Shown piece by piece: positions 1 through 9,455 of a DNA stretch of 64,000 nt (the stretch's first letter is position 1; each line of letters opens with the position of its first letter). Source of the stretch: SHVO01 sp041905795 (GTDB lineage: Bacteria > Pseudomonadota > Alphaproteobacteria > Rhodospirillales > Rhodospirillaceae). The stretch spans positions 20,354 to 84,353 of the forward strand of contig JAYRKL010000018.1 in assembly GCA_041905795.1 (NCBI GenBank), given 5' to 3'. The notes under the pieces are model-generated. The model was given only the letters and a program-made list of their open reading frames with translations. It was not told where the DNA came from and ran no database searches. The position numbers were made by a program, and so were the translations under genes.

Positions 1-1232
1 CGTTATTCCAGGAACAGGCCATGCAAATAGCCATTGTCGGCGCGAAATTCTCGCCGGGAGAAGCGGATAAGCTGCGGCGCGCCATGGCTACGTTCCGCAA
101 CGACGGCAGAATTCACGAGTTCGCCGCGCGCTTCATCGAAGGCATGGTGACCAACGGCAGCTCCCGGGACTTCGCCGAACGCTGTTTCGAGCAGATCAAG
201 GGCTTCAGCACCTATGGCTTTCCTGAAAGCCACGCCGCGTCCTTCGCCACCCTGGTCTTCGCGTCGGCCTGGGTGAAATGCCATCACCCGGATGTGTTCC
301 TCTGCGCCATCCTCAACGCCCAGCCCATGGGGTTCTACCAGCCGGCGCAGCTGGTGCGCGACGCCGAGGCGCATGGCGTCACCGTGCTGCCGGTGGACGT
401 CAACGCCAGCCGGTGGGATTCGGCGCTTGAGGCCGACCCGGACAATCCCAAGGGTTATCTCGCGGTGCGCCTCGGATTCCGGTTGATCAAAGGCATGAAG
501 GAAAAAGAGTCAGGCGATGTGGTGATGGCGCGAGAGCGGCCTTACGCGAGCCCCCGGGAGTTGTGGCGGCGCAGCGGCATTGCGGTCTCCCAGGTGCTCC
601 ACCTCGCGGAAGGCGACGCCTTCGCGTCCCTGGGCATCGGCCGGCGCGATGCGGTCTGGAGCGTTAAAGCCCTGCGCGACGGCCCCCTGCCCTTATTCGA
701 TACGCCCGCGTCCGGCGGACTGGAGTTCACCGAACCCGATGTCGCCTTGCGTCCCCTCACCCTCGGCGGCGAAGTGGTGGAAGACTATGTGCAGATGGCG
801 CTGTCCTTGCGCGCCCACCCCTTGAGCTTCCTGCGGGAAAAACTCCGCAAGCACGGCTGGCTCTCGCTCGATCGGCTCAAGGGCAAGAAGGACGGCGCCT
901 GCGTGAACATCGCCGGCCTGGTGCTGGTGCGCCAGCGTCCCGGAACGGCCACCGGCGTGGTGTTCGTGACCATGGAAGACGAATTCACCCACGCCAACCT
1001 GGTGGTGTGGTCGACGGTGTTCGAACGCTACCGGAGCGAGATCATGACCAGCCGCCTGCTGGCCTGCAGCGGCAGGGTGCAGACCGAAGGCAACGTCATT
1101 CACGTCGTGGTGCGCGAGGTGTTCGATCTCAGTCCCTGGCTCAAGGACCTGGAGAAGGACCCCGCGGAAACCCCGCCGATGGTCCCGGGCGCCTCCGCCG
1201 ATATGCGGCTGCAAAGCCGCGACTTTCATTAA
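1..1232 (+). CDS. dnaE2: Error-prone DNA polymerase DnaE2, C-terminal part (5' end outside window)
   Basis: This is the last ~410 residues of a C-family DNA polymerase. The frame is open from the left edge, so the gene starts outside the window; the full protein is normally about 1,050-1,100 residues. What is visible is the helix-hairpin-helix and finger region (GFPESHAASFATLVFASAW), the OB-fold region (residues GVVFVTMEDEFTHANLVVW area), and a terminal SRDFH, which is typical of DnaE2 rather than the replicative DnaE. In alphaproteobacteria DnaE2 does mutagenic translesion synthesis with ImuA and ImuB under LexA control. Those partners would lie upstream, outside the window. The gene converges on glcF with a 22-bp gap. 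Confidence 0.93.
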   Translation, partial: LFQEQAMQIAIVGAKFSPGEADKLRRAMATFRNDGRIHEFAARFIEGMVTNGSSRDFAERCFEQIKGFSTYGFPESHAASFATLVFASAWVKCHHPDVFLCAILNAQPMGFYQPAQLVRDAEAHGVTVLPVDVNASRWDSALEADPDNPKGYLAVRLGFRLIKGMKEKESGDVVMARERPYASPRELWRRSGIAVSQVLHLAEGDAFASLGIGRRDAVWSVKALRDGPLPLFDTPASGGLEFTEPDVALRPLTLGGEVVEDYVQMALSLRAHPLSFLREKLRKHGWLSLDRLKGKKDGACVNIAGLVLVRQRPGTATGVVFVTMEDEFTHANLVVWSTVFERYRSEIMTSRLLACSGRVQTEGNVIHVVVREVFDLSPWLKDLEKDPAETPPMVPGASADMRLQSRDFH

Positions 1233-1254
1233 GACAGCGCCGCTTCGGCCCGTT

Positions 1255-2574
1255 TCAGGTCGGCGACAAAACCTCGGCGCCGACCACGGCCTCGCTTTCC
1301 CGTATAAGTCCTTCCGGCATGGGTCCGCCCGTGGCCCAGTCCAGGAGTTCCACGGTGTGCATCACCGGAATCCCGGAGCCCGACCTGATCTGAATCAGAC
1401 ATCCGACATTGCCCGCCGCGATCACCTGCGGCGCCAAAGCCTCGAGATGGGCGACTTTGCGGTCCCGCAAACCGCCCGCGATCTCGGGCTGGAGAATGTT
1501 GTAGGTGCCGGCCGAACCGCAGCACAGATGGCTTTCCGCCGGCAGCCGCACCTCGAACCCGGCGGCCTTCAGCAGCGTCACCGGCTGATTTGCGATCTTC
1601 TGCCCGTGCTGCAGGGAGCAGGCGCTGTGATAGCCCACCCGCACCGCGCCGCGCGGCGTGAATTTCAACTGCAGCATCGCCAGCACCTCGCTGATGTCCC
1701 TGGTTATGCTAGAGATTCGCGCGGCGGCATCCGCGAGACCGAGGTCGTCCCGGAACATATGGCCATAGTCCTTGACCGTGGTGCCGCATCCCGAGGTGTT
1801 CACCACGATCGCGTCGAGACCGCCCGCCATTTCCGCGCTCCAGGCGCGAATCGCCGCCGCGGCGGCGGCGTGGGCCGGCGCGCCGCGCCCCATATGATGA
1901 TCGAGCGCGCCGCAGCAACGCACGCCTTTGGTCACAACCACCTCGACCCCATGCCGGGTCAGGAGCCGGATGGTGGCGGCGTTGATGGTGTCTTCCGCCA
2001 CGCTCTGGACACAGCCGGCCAGCAGCGCCACGCGCATGCGTCTTGGGCCATGAGCGGGGTAAATGCCGGGCCGGGTCGCGCTCACACCCGGGTGCTCCGG
2101 CGCCAGGGCGAGCATGGCGCGGAGGGTCTTCGGCAGCAGGCGGGCGAACGGCTTCACAAAGACCGCCGCCGCCAACGCGGCACGCAAGCGGCCCGGATGG
2201 CTCAGCACGCCCCCGAGCAAGGCACGCAACGCCCGGTCGGCCCATGGCCTGCGGGTGGTGCGCTCGACATGGGCGCGGCCGGTTTCGATCAGGTGCATGT
2301 AGTCCACGCCCGACGGACAGGTGGTCATGCAGGCGAAACAGGAGAGGCAGCGGTCGAGATGGGTGACAACCGCGGCGCTCGCGGGCGCGTCCTGCTCCAG
2401 CATCTCCTTGACCAGCGAGATGCGGCCGCGCGGGCTGTCCAGTTCGTCGCCCAGCAGCACGTAGCTCGGACAGGTGGCGGTACAGAACCCGCAGTGGACA
2501 CAGGCGCGCAAGATACCGTTGGCTTCGGCGATGACGGGGTCGGCCAGCTGTGCGGGTGAGAAATGGGTCTGCAT
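1255..2574 (-). CDS. glcF: Glycolate oxidase iron-sulfur subunit GlcF
   Basis: A 439-residue protein with two ferredoxin-type [4Fe-4S] motifs: CxxCxxCxxxC at about residues 25-35 and again at 76-86. Two CCG (cysteine-rich) domains follow, each with a CCG motif (GVRCCGALDHH and SHLCCGSAG). This architecture is GlcF, which passes electrons from glycolate oxidation to the quinone pool. The start is the ATG at 2574, because its first base overlaps the glcE stop (TGATG), a sign of translational coupling. A longer in-frame opening upstream is antisense-like and lies inside glcE. It is the last gene of the run glcD-glcE-glcF and its stop faces dnaE2. Confidence 0.93.
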   Translation of the reverse strand: MQTHFSPAQLADPVIAEANGILRACVHCGFCTATCPSYVLLGDELDSPRGRISLVKEMLEQDAPASAAVVTHLDRCLSCFACMTTCPSGVDYMHLIETGRAHVERTTRRPWADRALRALLGGVLSHPGRLRAALAAAVFVKPFARLLPKTLRAMLALAPEHPGVSATRPGIYPAHGPRRMRVALLAGCVQSVAEDTINAATIRLLTRHGVEVVVTKGVRCCGALDHHMGRGAPAHAAAAAAIRAWSAEMAGGLDAIVVNTSGCGTTVKDYGHMFRDDLGLADAAARISSITRDISEVLAMLQLKFTPRGAVRVGYHSACSLQHGQKIANQPVTLLKAAGFEVRLPAESHLCCGSAGTYNILQPEIAGGLRDRKVAHLEALAPQVIAAGNVGCLIQIRSGSGIPVMHTVELLDWATGGPMPEGLIRESEAVVGAEVLSPT

Positions 2575-3770
2575 CACGGCCACATGCGGCCGGGATTGAG
2601 AATCCCGCGCGGATCGAACATGTCCTTGATGCGCGCTTCCAATGCCGTCAGCGGCGCAGGCAACGGTTGGAACGGGGCGACCTTGAGCCGTGTGGCGTCG
2701 GACGCGCGGACCAAGGTGGCGTGCCCGCCGCCGGCGGCCGTCACCGCCCCGCGAATCAGGCCGGCGCTCGCGTCCCCGGCCTCCGGCACCGCTGCCCACA
2801 CCAGGCCGCCGCCCCAGTCGAACAAGGCGTCCGCGCCCGGAATGGCGTCGATCACCTTGGCGAAATTGGCGCCATGGTCCGGCGCCACGGAGATGCGCCA
2901 CACCGCGCGTCCATCGCCGATAAAAGGCCGCACATCGCCGACATGGCGCCAGAAGATCCGGGAGTTGGCGGTATGCAGTTCGGCGCTGCGCCCGCCGATC
3001 AATCTACGCAAGGCCGCCATGCGGTCTTCCACGGAGCGCGGCGGCCCCTCCAGCCGCAGGGCCGTCACCGATACGCCCGTGTCCAGATAGGGTTCATTGA
3101 ATGCACCGGTCAATGCCGCGGGTATATAAGCCGCACCGGAAACTTCGTGCCCCGATGACAGGGCCCGCATCATGGCTTCCCAGGCATCGGCGCGGTCCAG
3201 CCCCAGCAACAACAGCGTGCGCGTCTTCTCGGCCGCCGGCAGCACCTTGAGGCTGAGCGCGGTCATGATGGCGAGGGTGCCGAAAGACCCGGCCATCAAC
3301 TTGCACAGGTCATAGCCGGTGACGTTCTTGACCACGCGGCCGCCGGCCTTGAACGGCTCGCCCCGGCCCGAGACGGCCGAGAAGCCGAGCAGATGATCGC
3401 GCGCGCCGCCGGCCTTGAGGCGCCGGGGTCCGGCGAGGTTGCAGGCGATGGCGCCGCCGATGGAGCCCGCGCCCGCCGCCGCACCGAGCAGAGGCCCGAG
3501 GTCGGGCGGTTCAAAAGCGAGTTCCTGGTTCTGCGCCGCAAGCCGCGCCGCGATCTCGCTGACGGTGGTGCCCGGCTTCACATCGAGCACCAGTTCCGCC
3601 GGCTCATAGGCGGTGATGCCGGACAGGCCGGCGAGGCTCACCGTCTGCGCCGGTGCCGCGGGCCGGCCGAAACCGCGCTTTGTGCCGCGGCCTTCAATCG
3701 CCAAAGGCCCGGTAGCCGCGGCCACCACTTCGGCCAGATGCGTTTCGCTGGCAATCGTGAGGGTACTCAT
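2574..3770 (-). CDS. glcE: Glycolate oxidase FAD-binding subunit GlcE
   Basis: A 398-residue protein with a PCMH-type FAD-binding N-terminal half. The glycine-rich stretch around LLGAAAGAGSIGGAIACNLAG binds the FAD pyrophosphate and is followed by the VKNVTGYDLCKLMAGSFGTL segment typical of GlcE. It is shorter than GlcD and lacks most of GlcD's C-terminal cap, as usual for this subunit. With GlcD and GlcF it forms the membrane-associated glycolate (2-hydroxyacid) dehydrogenase that makes glyoxylate. It joins both neighbours by TGATG overlaps (3770 with glcD, 2574 with glcF), so the three subunits are probably translated from one mRNA. Confidence 0.92.
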   Translation of the reverse strand: MSTLTIASETHLAEVVAAATGPLAIEGRGTKRGFGRPAAPAQTVSLAGLSGITAYEPAELVLDVKPGTTVSEIAARLAAQNQELAFEPPDLGPLLGAAAGAGSIGGAIACNLAGPRRLKAGGARDHLLGFSAVSGRGEPFKAGGRVVKNVTGYDLCKLMAGSFGTLAIMTALSLKVLPAAEKTRTLLLLGLDRADAWEAMMRALSSGHEVSGAAYIPAALTGAFNEPYLDTGVSVTALRLEGPPRSVEDRMAALRRLIGGRSAELHTANSRIFWRHVGDVRPFIGDGRAVWRISVAPDHGANFAKVIDAIPGADALFDWGGGLVWAAVPEAGDASAGLIRGAVTAAGGGHATLVRASDATRLKVAPFQPLPAPLTALEARIKDMFDPRGILNPGRMWP

Positions 3771-5245
3771 CAGAACCGCGGCAATGCGGAGAAGGCCGTC
3801 CGGCCGTGATGCACATGCATGCGGCCGAGTTCGGCGCAGCGGTGGAGCGTCGGGAATACCTTACCCGGATTGAGCAAGCCGTCCGGATCGAAGGCGCATT
3901 TCAGCCGTTGCTGCTGGGCCAGGTCGATCTCGTTGAACATCGCCGGCATCAGGTCGCGCTTTTCCACGCCCACGCCGTGCTCGCCGGTAAGCACGCCGCC
4001 GACTTCGACGCAGAGCTTGAGGATCTCCGCGCCAAAGGCCTCGGCCCGCGCCAGCTCCCCGGGCCTATTGGCGTCATAAAGGATCAAGGGATGCAGGTTG
4101 CCGTCGCCGGCATGGAAGACATTGGCGACGGCGAGGCCGAAACGCCGCTCCATCTCGCGGATGCGCGCCAGCACCTTGGGCAATGCACCGCGCGGGATGG
4201 TGCCGTCCATGCAGTAGTAGTCCGGGGAAATCCGCCCCGCCGCCGGAAAGGCGTTCTTGCGGCCCGACCAGAACGCCAGGCGCTCGGCCTCGGTGGCGGA
4301 GACGCGGCAGTGACAGGCGCCGGCCTCGCGGGCCAAGCTCTCCACGCGCGCGATCAGTTCCTCGACCTCGGACGGCGGCCCGTCCAATTCGACGATCAGA
4401 ATGGCCTCGACATCGAGGGGGTAGCCGGCATGGACAAAATTCTCGACCGCATGGATCGCGGGCCGGTCCATCATCTCCATGCCGGCGGGAATGATGCCGC
4501 CGGCGATCACCGCGCTGACGCAGGCTCCGGCCGCTTCGTTGGAGGGAAAGCCCAGCAGCAGGGCCTTGGCCGCCGTCGGCTTGGGCAGGATGCGCACGGT
4601 GACTTCGGTGATCACCGCCAGCAGGCCCTCGGAACCGGTCATGATCCCCAGGAGATCGTAGCCGCCGGCGTCCAGGTGCTTGCCGCCGATGCGCACCACC
4701 GTGCCGTCGATCAGGACGGCTTCCAAGCCCAGGATGTTGTTGCTGGTGACCCCGTACTTCAGGCAATGCACACCGCCGGAGTTCTCCGCCACGTTGCCGC
4801 CGATGGTGCAGGCGATCTGGCTGGACGGGTCGGGCGCGTAATAGAACCCGGCGTGCTCGACGGCGCGCGTGAGGGCGAGGTTGGTGACCCCCGGCTGGGT
4901 GCGGATGCAGCGGTTGGGAAAGTCGATTTCAAGAATCCGGTTGAACTTGCCGAGGCCCAGAGTGATGCCGTCGGCCAGGGGCAGGGCGCCGCCCGAAAGA
5001 CCCGTGCCGGCGCCGCGCGGCACCACCTTGATCCCTTCCCGCGCGCAATATGTCAGAACCGCCGACACCTGCGCCGTGGTTTCGGGCAGCACCACAATCA
5101 TGGGCGGCTGGCGATAGGCGGTAAGACCGTCCGAATCATAGGCCTTGAGGGCGTCATCCTGGGCGATGACATTGGGGGTGATCCCCCGCAACGCCTGAGC
5201 AATGGAGTCGCGCCGCGCCATGACGGCGGGATCGGCCGCCGGCAT
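3770..5245 (-). CDS. glcD: Glycolate oxidase subunit GlcD (FAD-linked)
   Basis: A 491-residue flavoprotein of the FAD-linked oxidase family, close to the usual ~499. It has the PCMH-type FAD site (VVPRGAGTGLSGGALPLADG and TIGGNVAENSGGVHCLKYG) and the C-terminal metal/substrate histidines in FHAGDGNLHPLI and TGEHGVGVEKRD. It oxidises glycolate or related 2-hydroxy acids. The start is taken as ATG 5245 (MPAADPAVMARRD), 8 bp after the dedA stop; ATG 5221 is an alternative. An earlier in-frame opening would run into dedA. It is first of the three tightly coupled subunit genes, downstream of dedA. Confidence 0.93.
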   Translation of the reverse strand: MPAADPAVMARRDSIAQALRGITPNVIAQDDALKAYDSDGLTAYRQPPMIVVLPETTAQVSAVLTYCAREGIKVVPRGAGTGLSGGALPLADGITLGLGKFNRILEIDFPNRCIRTQPGVTNLALTRAVEHAGFYYAPDPSSQIACTIGGNVAENSGGVHCLKYGVTSNNILGLEAVLIDGTVVRIGGKHLDAGGYDLLGIMTGSEGLLAVITEVTVRILPKPTAAKALLLGFPSNEAAGACVSAVIAGGIIPAGMEMMDRPAIHAVENFVHAGYPLDVEAILIVELDGPPSEVEELIARVESLAREAGACHCRVSATEAERLAFWSGRKNAFPAAGRISPDYYCMDGTIPRGALPKVLARIREMERRFGLAVANVFHAGDGNLHPLILYDANRPGELARAEAFGAEILKLCVEVGGVLTGEHGVGVEKRDLMPAMFNEIDLAQQQRLKCAFDPDGLLNPGKVFPTLHRCAELGRMHVHHGRTAFSALPRF

Positions 5246-5253
5246 GCACAGAG

Positions 5254-5889
5254 TCAAAGGGTCGGCTCCTTGAGCGCCTTCAGGCGCGAACGCACGAACC
5301 ACACACCGGCGATGACGATGACGGCGCCGATCGCCACGTCGGCGCTGTGGAATATTTCCTTCAGCTGCGGGTCGCTGTTCCAGCGTTCACCCAGTTCCTT
5401 GCCGACCCAGGCCAAGCCATAACACCACGGCCAGGATCCGACGAAGGTGTAAATGTGGAATTTCAGGAGCGGCATGCGCGCGACGCCGGCGGGCAGCGCG
5501 ATAAAGGTGCGGATCACCGGCAACAGCCGCCCCACGAACACGGTGATGCTGCCCCAGCGCTCGAAGAACCGGTGCGCATGCTCGACTTCCCTGGGTGTGA
5601 TGAGGATATAGCGCCCCCAGCGCTTGACGAACGGCAACCCGGCGTACCGCCCCACGGCGTAGGCGACCGCCGAGCCGAGATTGCAGCCGATGGCGCCGGC
5701 GGTCGCTACCCAGAACAAGTCGAGTTCGCCGGTGGACACCAGGTAGCCGGCGAACGGCATGATGATTTCGGAGGGCAGCGGAATGCAGGCGGATTCAATC
5801 GCCATCAGCAAGGCGATGCCGGCATAGCCGCCGGCGGAGATCACGGCGACGGTGAAGCCGGTCAGGAAACCGATGATGCGTTCGATCAT
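5254..5889 (-). CDS. DedA/SNARE-associated family membrane protein
   Basis: A 211-residue polytopic membrane protein with the DedA-family (VTT-domain) signature. The segment ESACIPLPSEIIMPFAGYL is followed by the G-x-x-x-G region GAIGCNLGSAVAYAVGRYAG and the FxGRxxPxxR motif (VFVGRLLPVIRTFIALPAG). Members act as lipid flippases for undecaprenyl phosphate or phospholipids and support proton-motive-force homeostasis; the substrate here is unknown. Its ATG (5889) overlaps the stop of the OPT transporter gene (ATGA) and its own stop is 8 bp before glcD. It therefore bridges the transporter and the glycolate oxidase genes in one run. Confidence 0.9.
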   Translation of the reverse strand: MIERIIGFLTGFTVAVISAGGYAGIALLMAIESACIPLPSEIIMPFAGYLVSTGELDLFWVATAGAIGCNLGSAVAYAVGRYAGLPFVKRWGRYILITPREVEHAHRFFERWGSITVFVGRLLPVIRTFIALPAGVARMPLLKFHIYTFVGSWPWCYGLAWVGKELGERWNSDPQLKEIFHSADVAIGAVIVIAGVWFVRSRLKALKEPTL

Positions 5890-7865
5890 GATTCTATGGT
5901 CTTTGGGGCGGTGACTCGCGAGGCCTTGCGGTACAGGACATAGAGGATGGCGGCGAAGGCGGCGAGCCCCAGAACGGCGTCGAAGGGCTTGAAGTCCTCG
6001 CCCACCAGCGCCAGCGGCGCGCCGCGGCCGGTGCCGACGATCAGGCCGGCCAGCAACACACCGAACAGGCTTTCGCCGACGATCAGGCCCGAGGCCATCA
6101 GCACGCCCATGCGCCGCGCCGCCTCGGCATTTGGCTGGCTTGCGATACGGCGCTGGTAGATCCGGCCCAGGATGGCGCCCGCCATGACCGGCAGCGTCAC
6201 ACCCGGCGGAAGATAGATGCCGATGCCGACGGCCAGCGGCGGCAGACGCAGCCAGCCTTTGCGGCCGAGAACGCCGTCCAGCAGGATCAACACCACGCCG
6301 ACGGCGGCGCCGGTGCCGATCAGGCTCCAGTCCAAAGTGTCGCCGAGCACGCCGCGGGCCAAGGCCGAGATCAACGTGGCCTGGGGCGCCGGCAACGGCT
6401 GAGTATCCGGTCCGCCCGCGGGCCGCGCCACACCGGCAAAACCATAGGCCTCGTTGAGCAGGTTGAGGACCGGCGGAATGATCACCGCGCCGGCGATGGC
6501 GCCCACCACCAGCGCCGCCTGCTGGCGCCAGGGTGTCGCCCCCACCAGTTCGCCGGTCTTGAGGTCCTGAAGGTTGTCGTTGGCGATGGTCGCCGCCGAG
6601 AACACGATGGTGGTGACGAACAGCGCATAGGCCACCAGATGCGGCCGCGCGGCGTCGCCGGCGACGGGCAAAGCGAACAGCGCCAGCAACAGCCCCGCCC
6701 CCAGCACCGCCAGGATTCCGACGCCGGAGACCGGGCTGTTGGAGGACCCGATCAGGCCCGCCATGTACCCGCAGATCGCCGAGATGAACGCGCCGACCAC
6801 GAAGATATAGGCCAGCGCCAGCAGCACCAAGGGCAGGATCAGCTGGTCGAGGGCGCCGCCCTTCATGAACACGATCAACAACACCGCCATGGGCGGGATC
6901 AAAGCGACCATGATCGCGCCGACGACGCCCATGGGAATATCCTGCTCCACGCGCGCCACCACCGCGGCGGCCTGGGTGCGGCGTGCGGCCAGGGCCGACG
7001 TGATCCCGTGCATGATCGGCGCGATCAGTTCGCCCAGTTTCCACAGCGCCGCGACGCCGATGGCGCCCGCGCCCAGGAAGCGCACCTGGCTCGCCCACAC
7101 CCCGCGGGCGGCCTGCGCGGCCTCACCCGGGGTGGATTGCAGGGCGGTCAGTACCGGCGTGGCGATGCCCCAGGCCATGGCGAAGCCGATGAACATGGCG
7201 AGCCCGACGGAGAATCCCACCAGGTGCCCGGCGCCGATCAGCGCCAGGGACAATCCGGTGCCGGCGCCGGTGGCGCTCTTGCCGATGCGGAAATAACCCG
7301 AAAGCTCCTCGACGAACAGGCGCGCCGCGGTCAGGGCGGCGAAGGCGCCGGCGGCGAGCGAACTCCACACGATGGTGGCGAGGCCGGCGCGGGCCTCGGC
7401 CGCGCCGGCGCGCGAACCGACGCCCACTTTCAGGACCTCGGCGGCGGCGACGCCCTCGGGATACGGCAGGTTGGACCCCACCACCATGGCGCGCCGCAGG
7501 GGGATGGAGAACATGACTCCGAGGATGCCGCCGGTGGCGCAGGCGCCGAAGGATTCCCAGAACGGGAAATCCGTCCACCAGCCGACCATGATCAGGCCGG
7601 GCAGCACAAAGATGATGGCGGCCTGGGTGCCGGCCGCCGACGCCACCGTTTGAACAATGTTATTTTCGCGGATGCCGGCGTCCTTGAACGGCCTGAGCAG
7701 GGCCATGGAGATCACCGCGGCGGGGATCGAGGTGGCGAAGGTCAGGCCGACCTTGAGGCCCAGGTAGACATTGGCGGCGGTGAACAGGAAGGTGATGGCC
7801 ACCCCCAGCACCAGCCCGCGCAAGGTGAGTTCGGTTTCCGTCTGGTCCTGCACATGAGTCTTCAC
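5886..7865 (-). CDS. OPT family oligopeptide transporter
   Basis: About 659 residues with some 14-16 hydrophobic segments. It has the OPT-family N-terminal signature (ELTLRGLVLGVAITFLFTAAN, then YLGLKVGLTFATSIPAAVIS) and the PYPEGVAAAEVLKVG motif. OPT proteins of this bacterial subfamily are proton-coupled importers of small peptides or metal chelates; the substrate is not evident. The start is taken as GTG 7865, because a strong ribosome-binding site (AAGGGGA) sits 7-8 bases upstream and the conserved domain begins right after. A GTG at 7955 would add 30 non-conserved residues. It follows phr on the same strand and overlaps dedA by 4 bases. Confidence 0.88.
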   Translation of the reverse strand: MKTHVQDQTETELTLRGLVLGVAITFLFTAANVYLGLKVGLTFATSIPAAVISMALLRPFKDAGIRENNIVQTVASAAGTQAAIIFVLPGLIMVGWWTDFPFWESFGACATGGILGVMFSIPLRRAMVVGSNLPYPEGVAAAEVLKVGVGSRAGAAEARAGLATIVWSSLAAGAFAALTAARLFVEELSGYFRIGKSATGAGTGLSLALIGAGHLVGFSVGLAMFIGFAMAWGIATPVLTALQSTPGEAAQAARGVWASQVRFLGAGAIGVAALWKLGELIAPIMHGITSALAARRTQAAAVVARVEQDIPMGVVGAIMVALIPPMAVLLIVFMKGGALDQLILPLVLLALAYIFVVGAFISAICGYMAGLIGSSNSPVSGVGILAVLGAGLLLALFALPVAGDAARPHLVAYALFVTTIVFSAATIANDNLQDLKTGELVGATPWRQQAALVVGAIAGAVIIPPVLNLLNEAYGFAGVARPAGGPDTQPLPAPQATLISALARGVLGDTLDWSLIGTGAAVGVVLILLDGVLGRKGWLRLPPLAVGIGIYLPPGVTLPVMAGAILGRIYQRRIASQPNAEAARRMGVLMASGLIVGESLFGVLLAGLIVGTGRGAPLALVGEDFKPFDAVLGLAAFAAILYVLYRKASRVTAPKTIES

Positions 7866-7975
7866 CGGCCCGTCCCCTTCCCGCCTCTTCCGCGCCCAAC
7901 CATAGAACGCCGTGACGCCGGGGACAAACCGGGGATCGCGCGTGAGGGTGTTCACATCCCGGTCATGCGGACCGG

Positions 7976-9400
7976 CTATTCGGGCTGACGCAACGCCTTG
8001 AAGGCCGCCAGCGCCCGGTCGCGCGCGCCTTTATGATCGACGACCGGCGCCGGATATGTTCCCCCAAGCTTCACATTGGCGTCTGCAAGGACCGAGGACG
8101 GCGCCTCCCACGGCGCATGAATGTGCTTGTCGGGGAGTGCGGCGATTTCCGGCAGCCAACGGCGCACATAGGCGCCGGCGGCGTCGAATTTCTCGCCCTG
8201 CAGCACCGGGTTGAACACGCGGAAGTAAGGTGCTGCGTCCATGCCGCAGCCCGCCACCCACTGCCAGCTGCCGCTGTTATTGGCGAGGTCGGCGTCCACC
8301 AGGGTATCCCAGAACCAGGCCGCGCCGGCCTGCCACGGCTGCAGCAGATGTTTCACCAGGAATGACGCCGCGATCATGCGCACGCGGTTGTGCATCCATC
8401 CGGTGCGCCACAACTCGCGCATGCCGGCGTCGACGATGGGATAGCCGGTCCGGCCTTTCTGCCAAGCGGCCAGAAGCGTCTTGTCCTTGCGCCAGGGAAA
8501 ATCGGCGAAGTCGGCGCGCAAGGGTGCTTCGGGCATCGCCGGAAAGTGGAACAGGAGGTGATGCGTGAACTCACGCCACAGCACTTCCCGCTGGAAGGCC
8601 GCCACGCCGGAGGCGGGCTCCACCCGGCCGCATTCCGCCCATAGCTGGTGCACGGAGATCTCGCCGAAATGAAGATGCGGCGACAGCCGGGACGTTGCGG
8701 AGACGCCGGGGATGTCGCGCGCCGCGGCATACCTTGCGATGTCTTCCGCGAAGAAATCCGCCCAGCGCTGCTGTGCGCCGGCCTCGCCCGGAATCCAGGC
8801 GGCGCGAAGGCCCTCCGCCCAGTCGGGCGCGGTGGAACGCAGATTCCAGGACGCCAAGGTCTCGGACGCGAGCGCGGTCGGCATCCCGGTCAGTTTCCGG
8901 GGAGCGGCCCGCGCCGGCCGCGGCGTCTGCTTGAAGGCGGCGTTGGCAAACGGCGTGTATACTTTGAACGGTCCACCGCTCTGGGTCTTGAGGTCCCAGG
9001 GTTCAAACAGCAGCGCGCCGTTGAAACTCTCAACCTCGAGGCCGCGGGACGCCAGGTCTTTCTTGAGGACGCTGTCGCGCCCGATCGCCGCCGGCTCATA
9101 GCACCGGTTCCAATAGACGCCGCCGGCGCCGGTTTCAGCGATGACCTGGTCAAGCACGGCGGACGCACGGCCACGGCGCAGCACCAGCGGCGCACCGAGC
9201 CTAGCGAGCGCGGCGCCGAGGCGGTCCAGCGATCCGTGCAGCCACCAGCGGCTGGCGCCCCCGGACGGCCATGCCGGAGTCTCGTCCAATATATAGAGCG
9301 GGATCACCGGCCGCCCCGCGGCGGCGGCGGCGCTCAGGGCCGGATTGTCTGCCAGGCGCAGGTCCTGGCGAAACCAGAGAATGAGAGGCGCAGAACTCAT
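7976..9400 (-). CDS. phrB: Deoxyribodipyrimidine photolyase (class I CPD photolyase type)
   Basis: A 474-residue cryptochrome/photolyase family enzyme that uses light to repair cyclobutane pyrimidine dimers. The N-terminal antenna domain begins LILWFRQDLRLADNPAL. The C-terminal FAD domain has the hallmark run RTGYPIVDAGMRELWRTGWM, HNRVRM, and DADLANNSGSWQWVAGCG, including the tryptophans of the electron-transfer chain. ATG 9400 is preferred over the in-frame GTG at 9406. It heads the minus-strand run that continues into the OPT transporter. The photolyase/cryptochrome split cannot be fully decided by eye, but all active-site motifs are intact. Confidence 0.92.
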   Translation of the reverse strand: MSSAPLILWFRQDLRLADNPALSAAAAAGRPVIPLYILDETPAWPSGGASRWWLHGSLDRLGAALARLGAPLVLRRGRASAVLDQVIAETGAGGVYWNRCYEPAAIGRDSVLKKDLASRGLEVESFNGALLFEPWDLKTQSGGPFKVYTPFANAAFKQTPRPARAAPRKLTGMPTALASETLASWNLRSTAPDWAEGLRAAWIPGEAGAQQRWADFFAEDIARYAAARDIPGVSATSRLSPHLHFGEISVHQLWAECGRVEPASGVAAFQREVLWREFTHHLLFHFPAMPEAPLRADFADFPWRKDKTLLAAWQKGRTGYPIVDAGMRELWRTGWMHNRVRMIAASFLVKHLLQPWQAGAAWFWDTLVDADLANNSGSWQWVAGCGMDAAPYFRVFNPVLQGEKFDAAGAYVRRWLPEIAALPDKHIHAPWEAPSSVLADANVKLGGTYPAPVVDHKGARDRALAAFKALRQPE

Positions 9401-9455
9401 CCGCACTTTGTAGCGCCGGAAAAACGCCTTCTCCAGCGTCGATCTCTGCCGGAGC

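Noticed and set aside
3806..5422. A 538-codon plus-strand open frame opposite glcD
   Set aside because: It is antisense to a well-supported gene, has low-complexity G/A/R/H-rich composition and no family match. Such frames arise from high GC at third codon positions.
6639..7988. A 449-codon plus-strand frame opposite the OPT transporter gene
   Set aside because: It is a mirror of membrane-protein coding, very rich in G, H, Q and R; no domain recognised.
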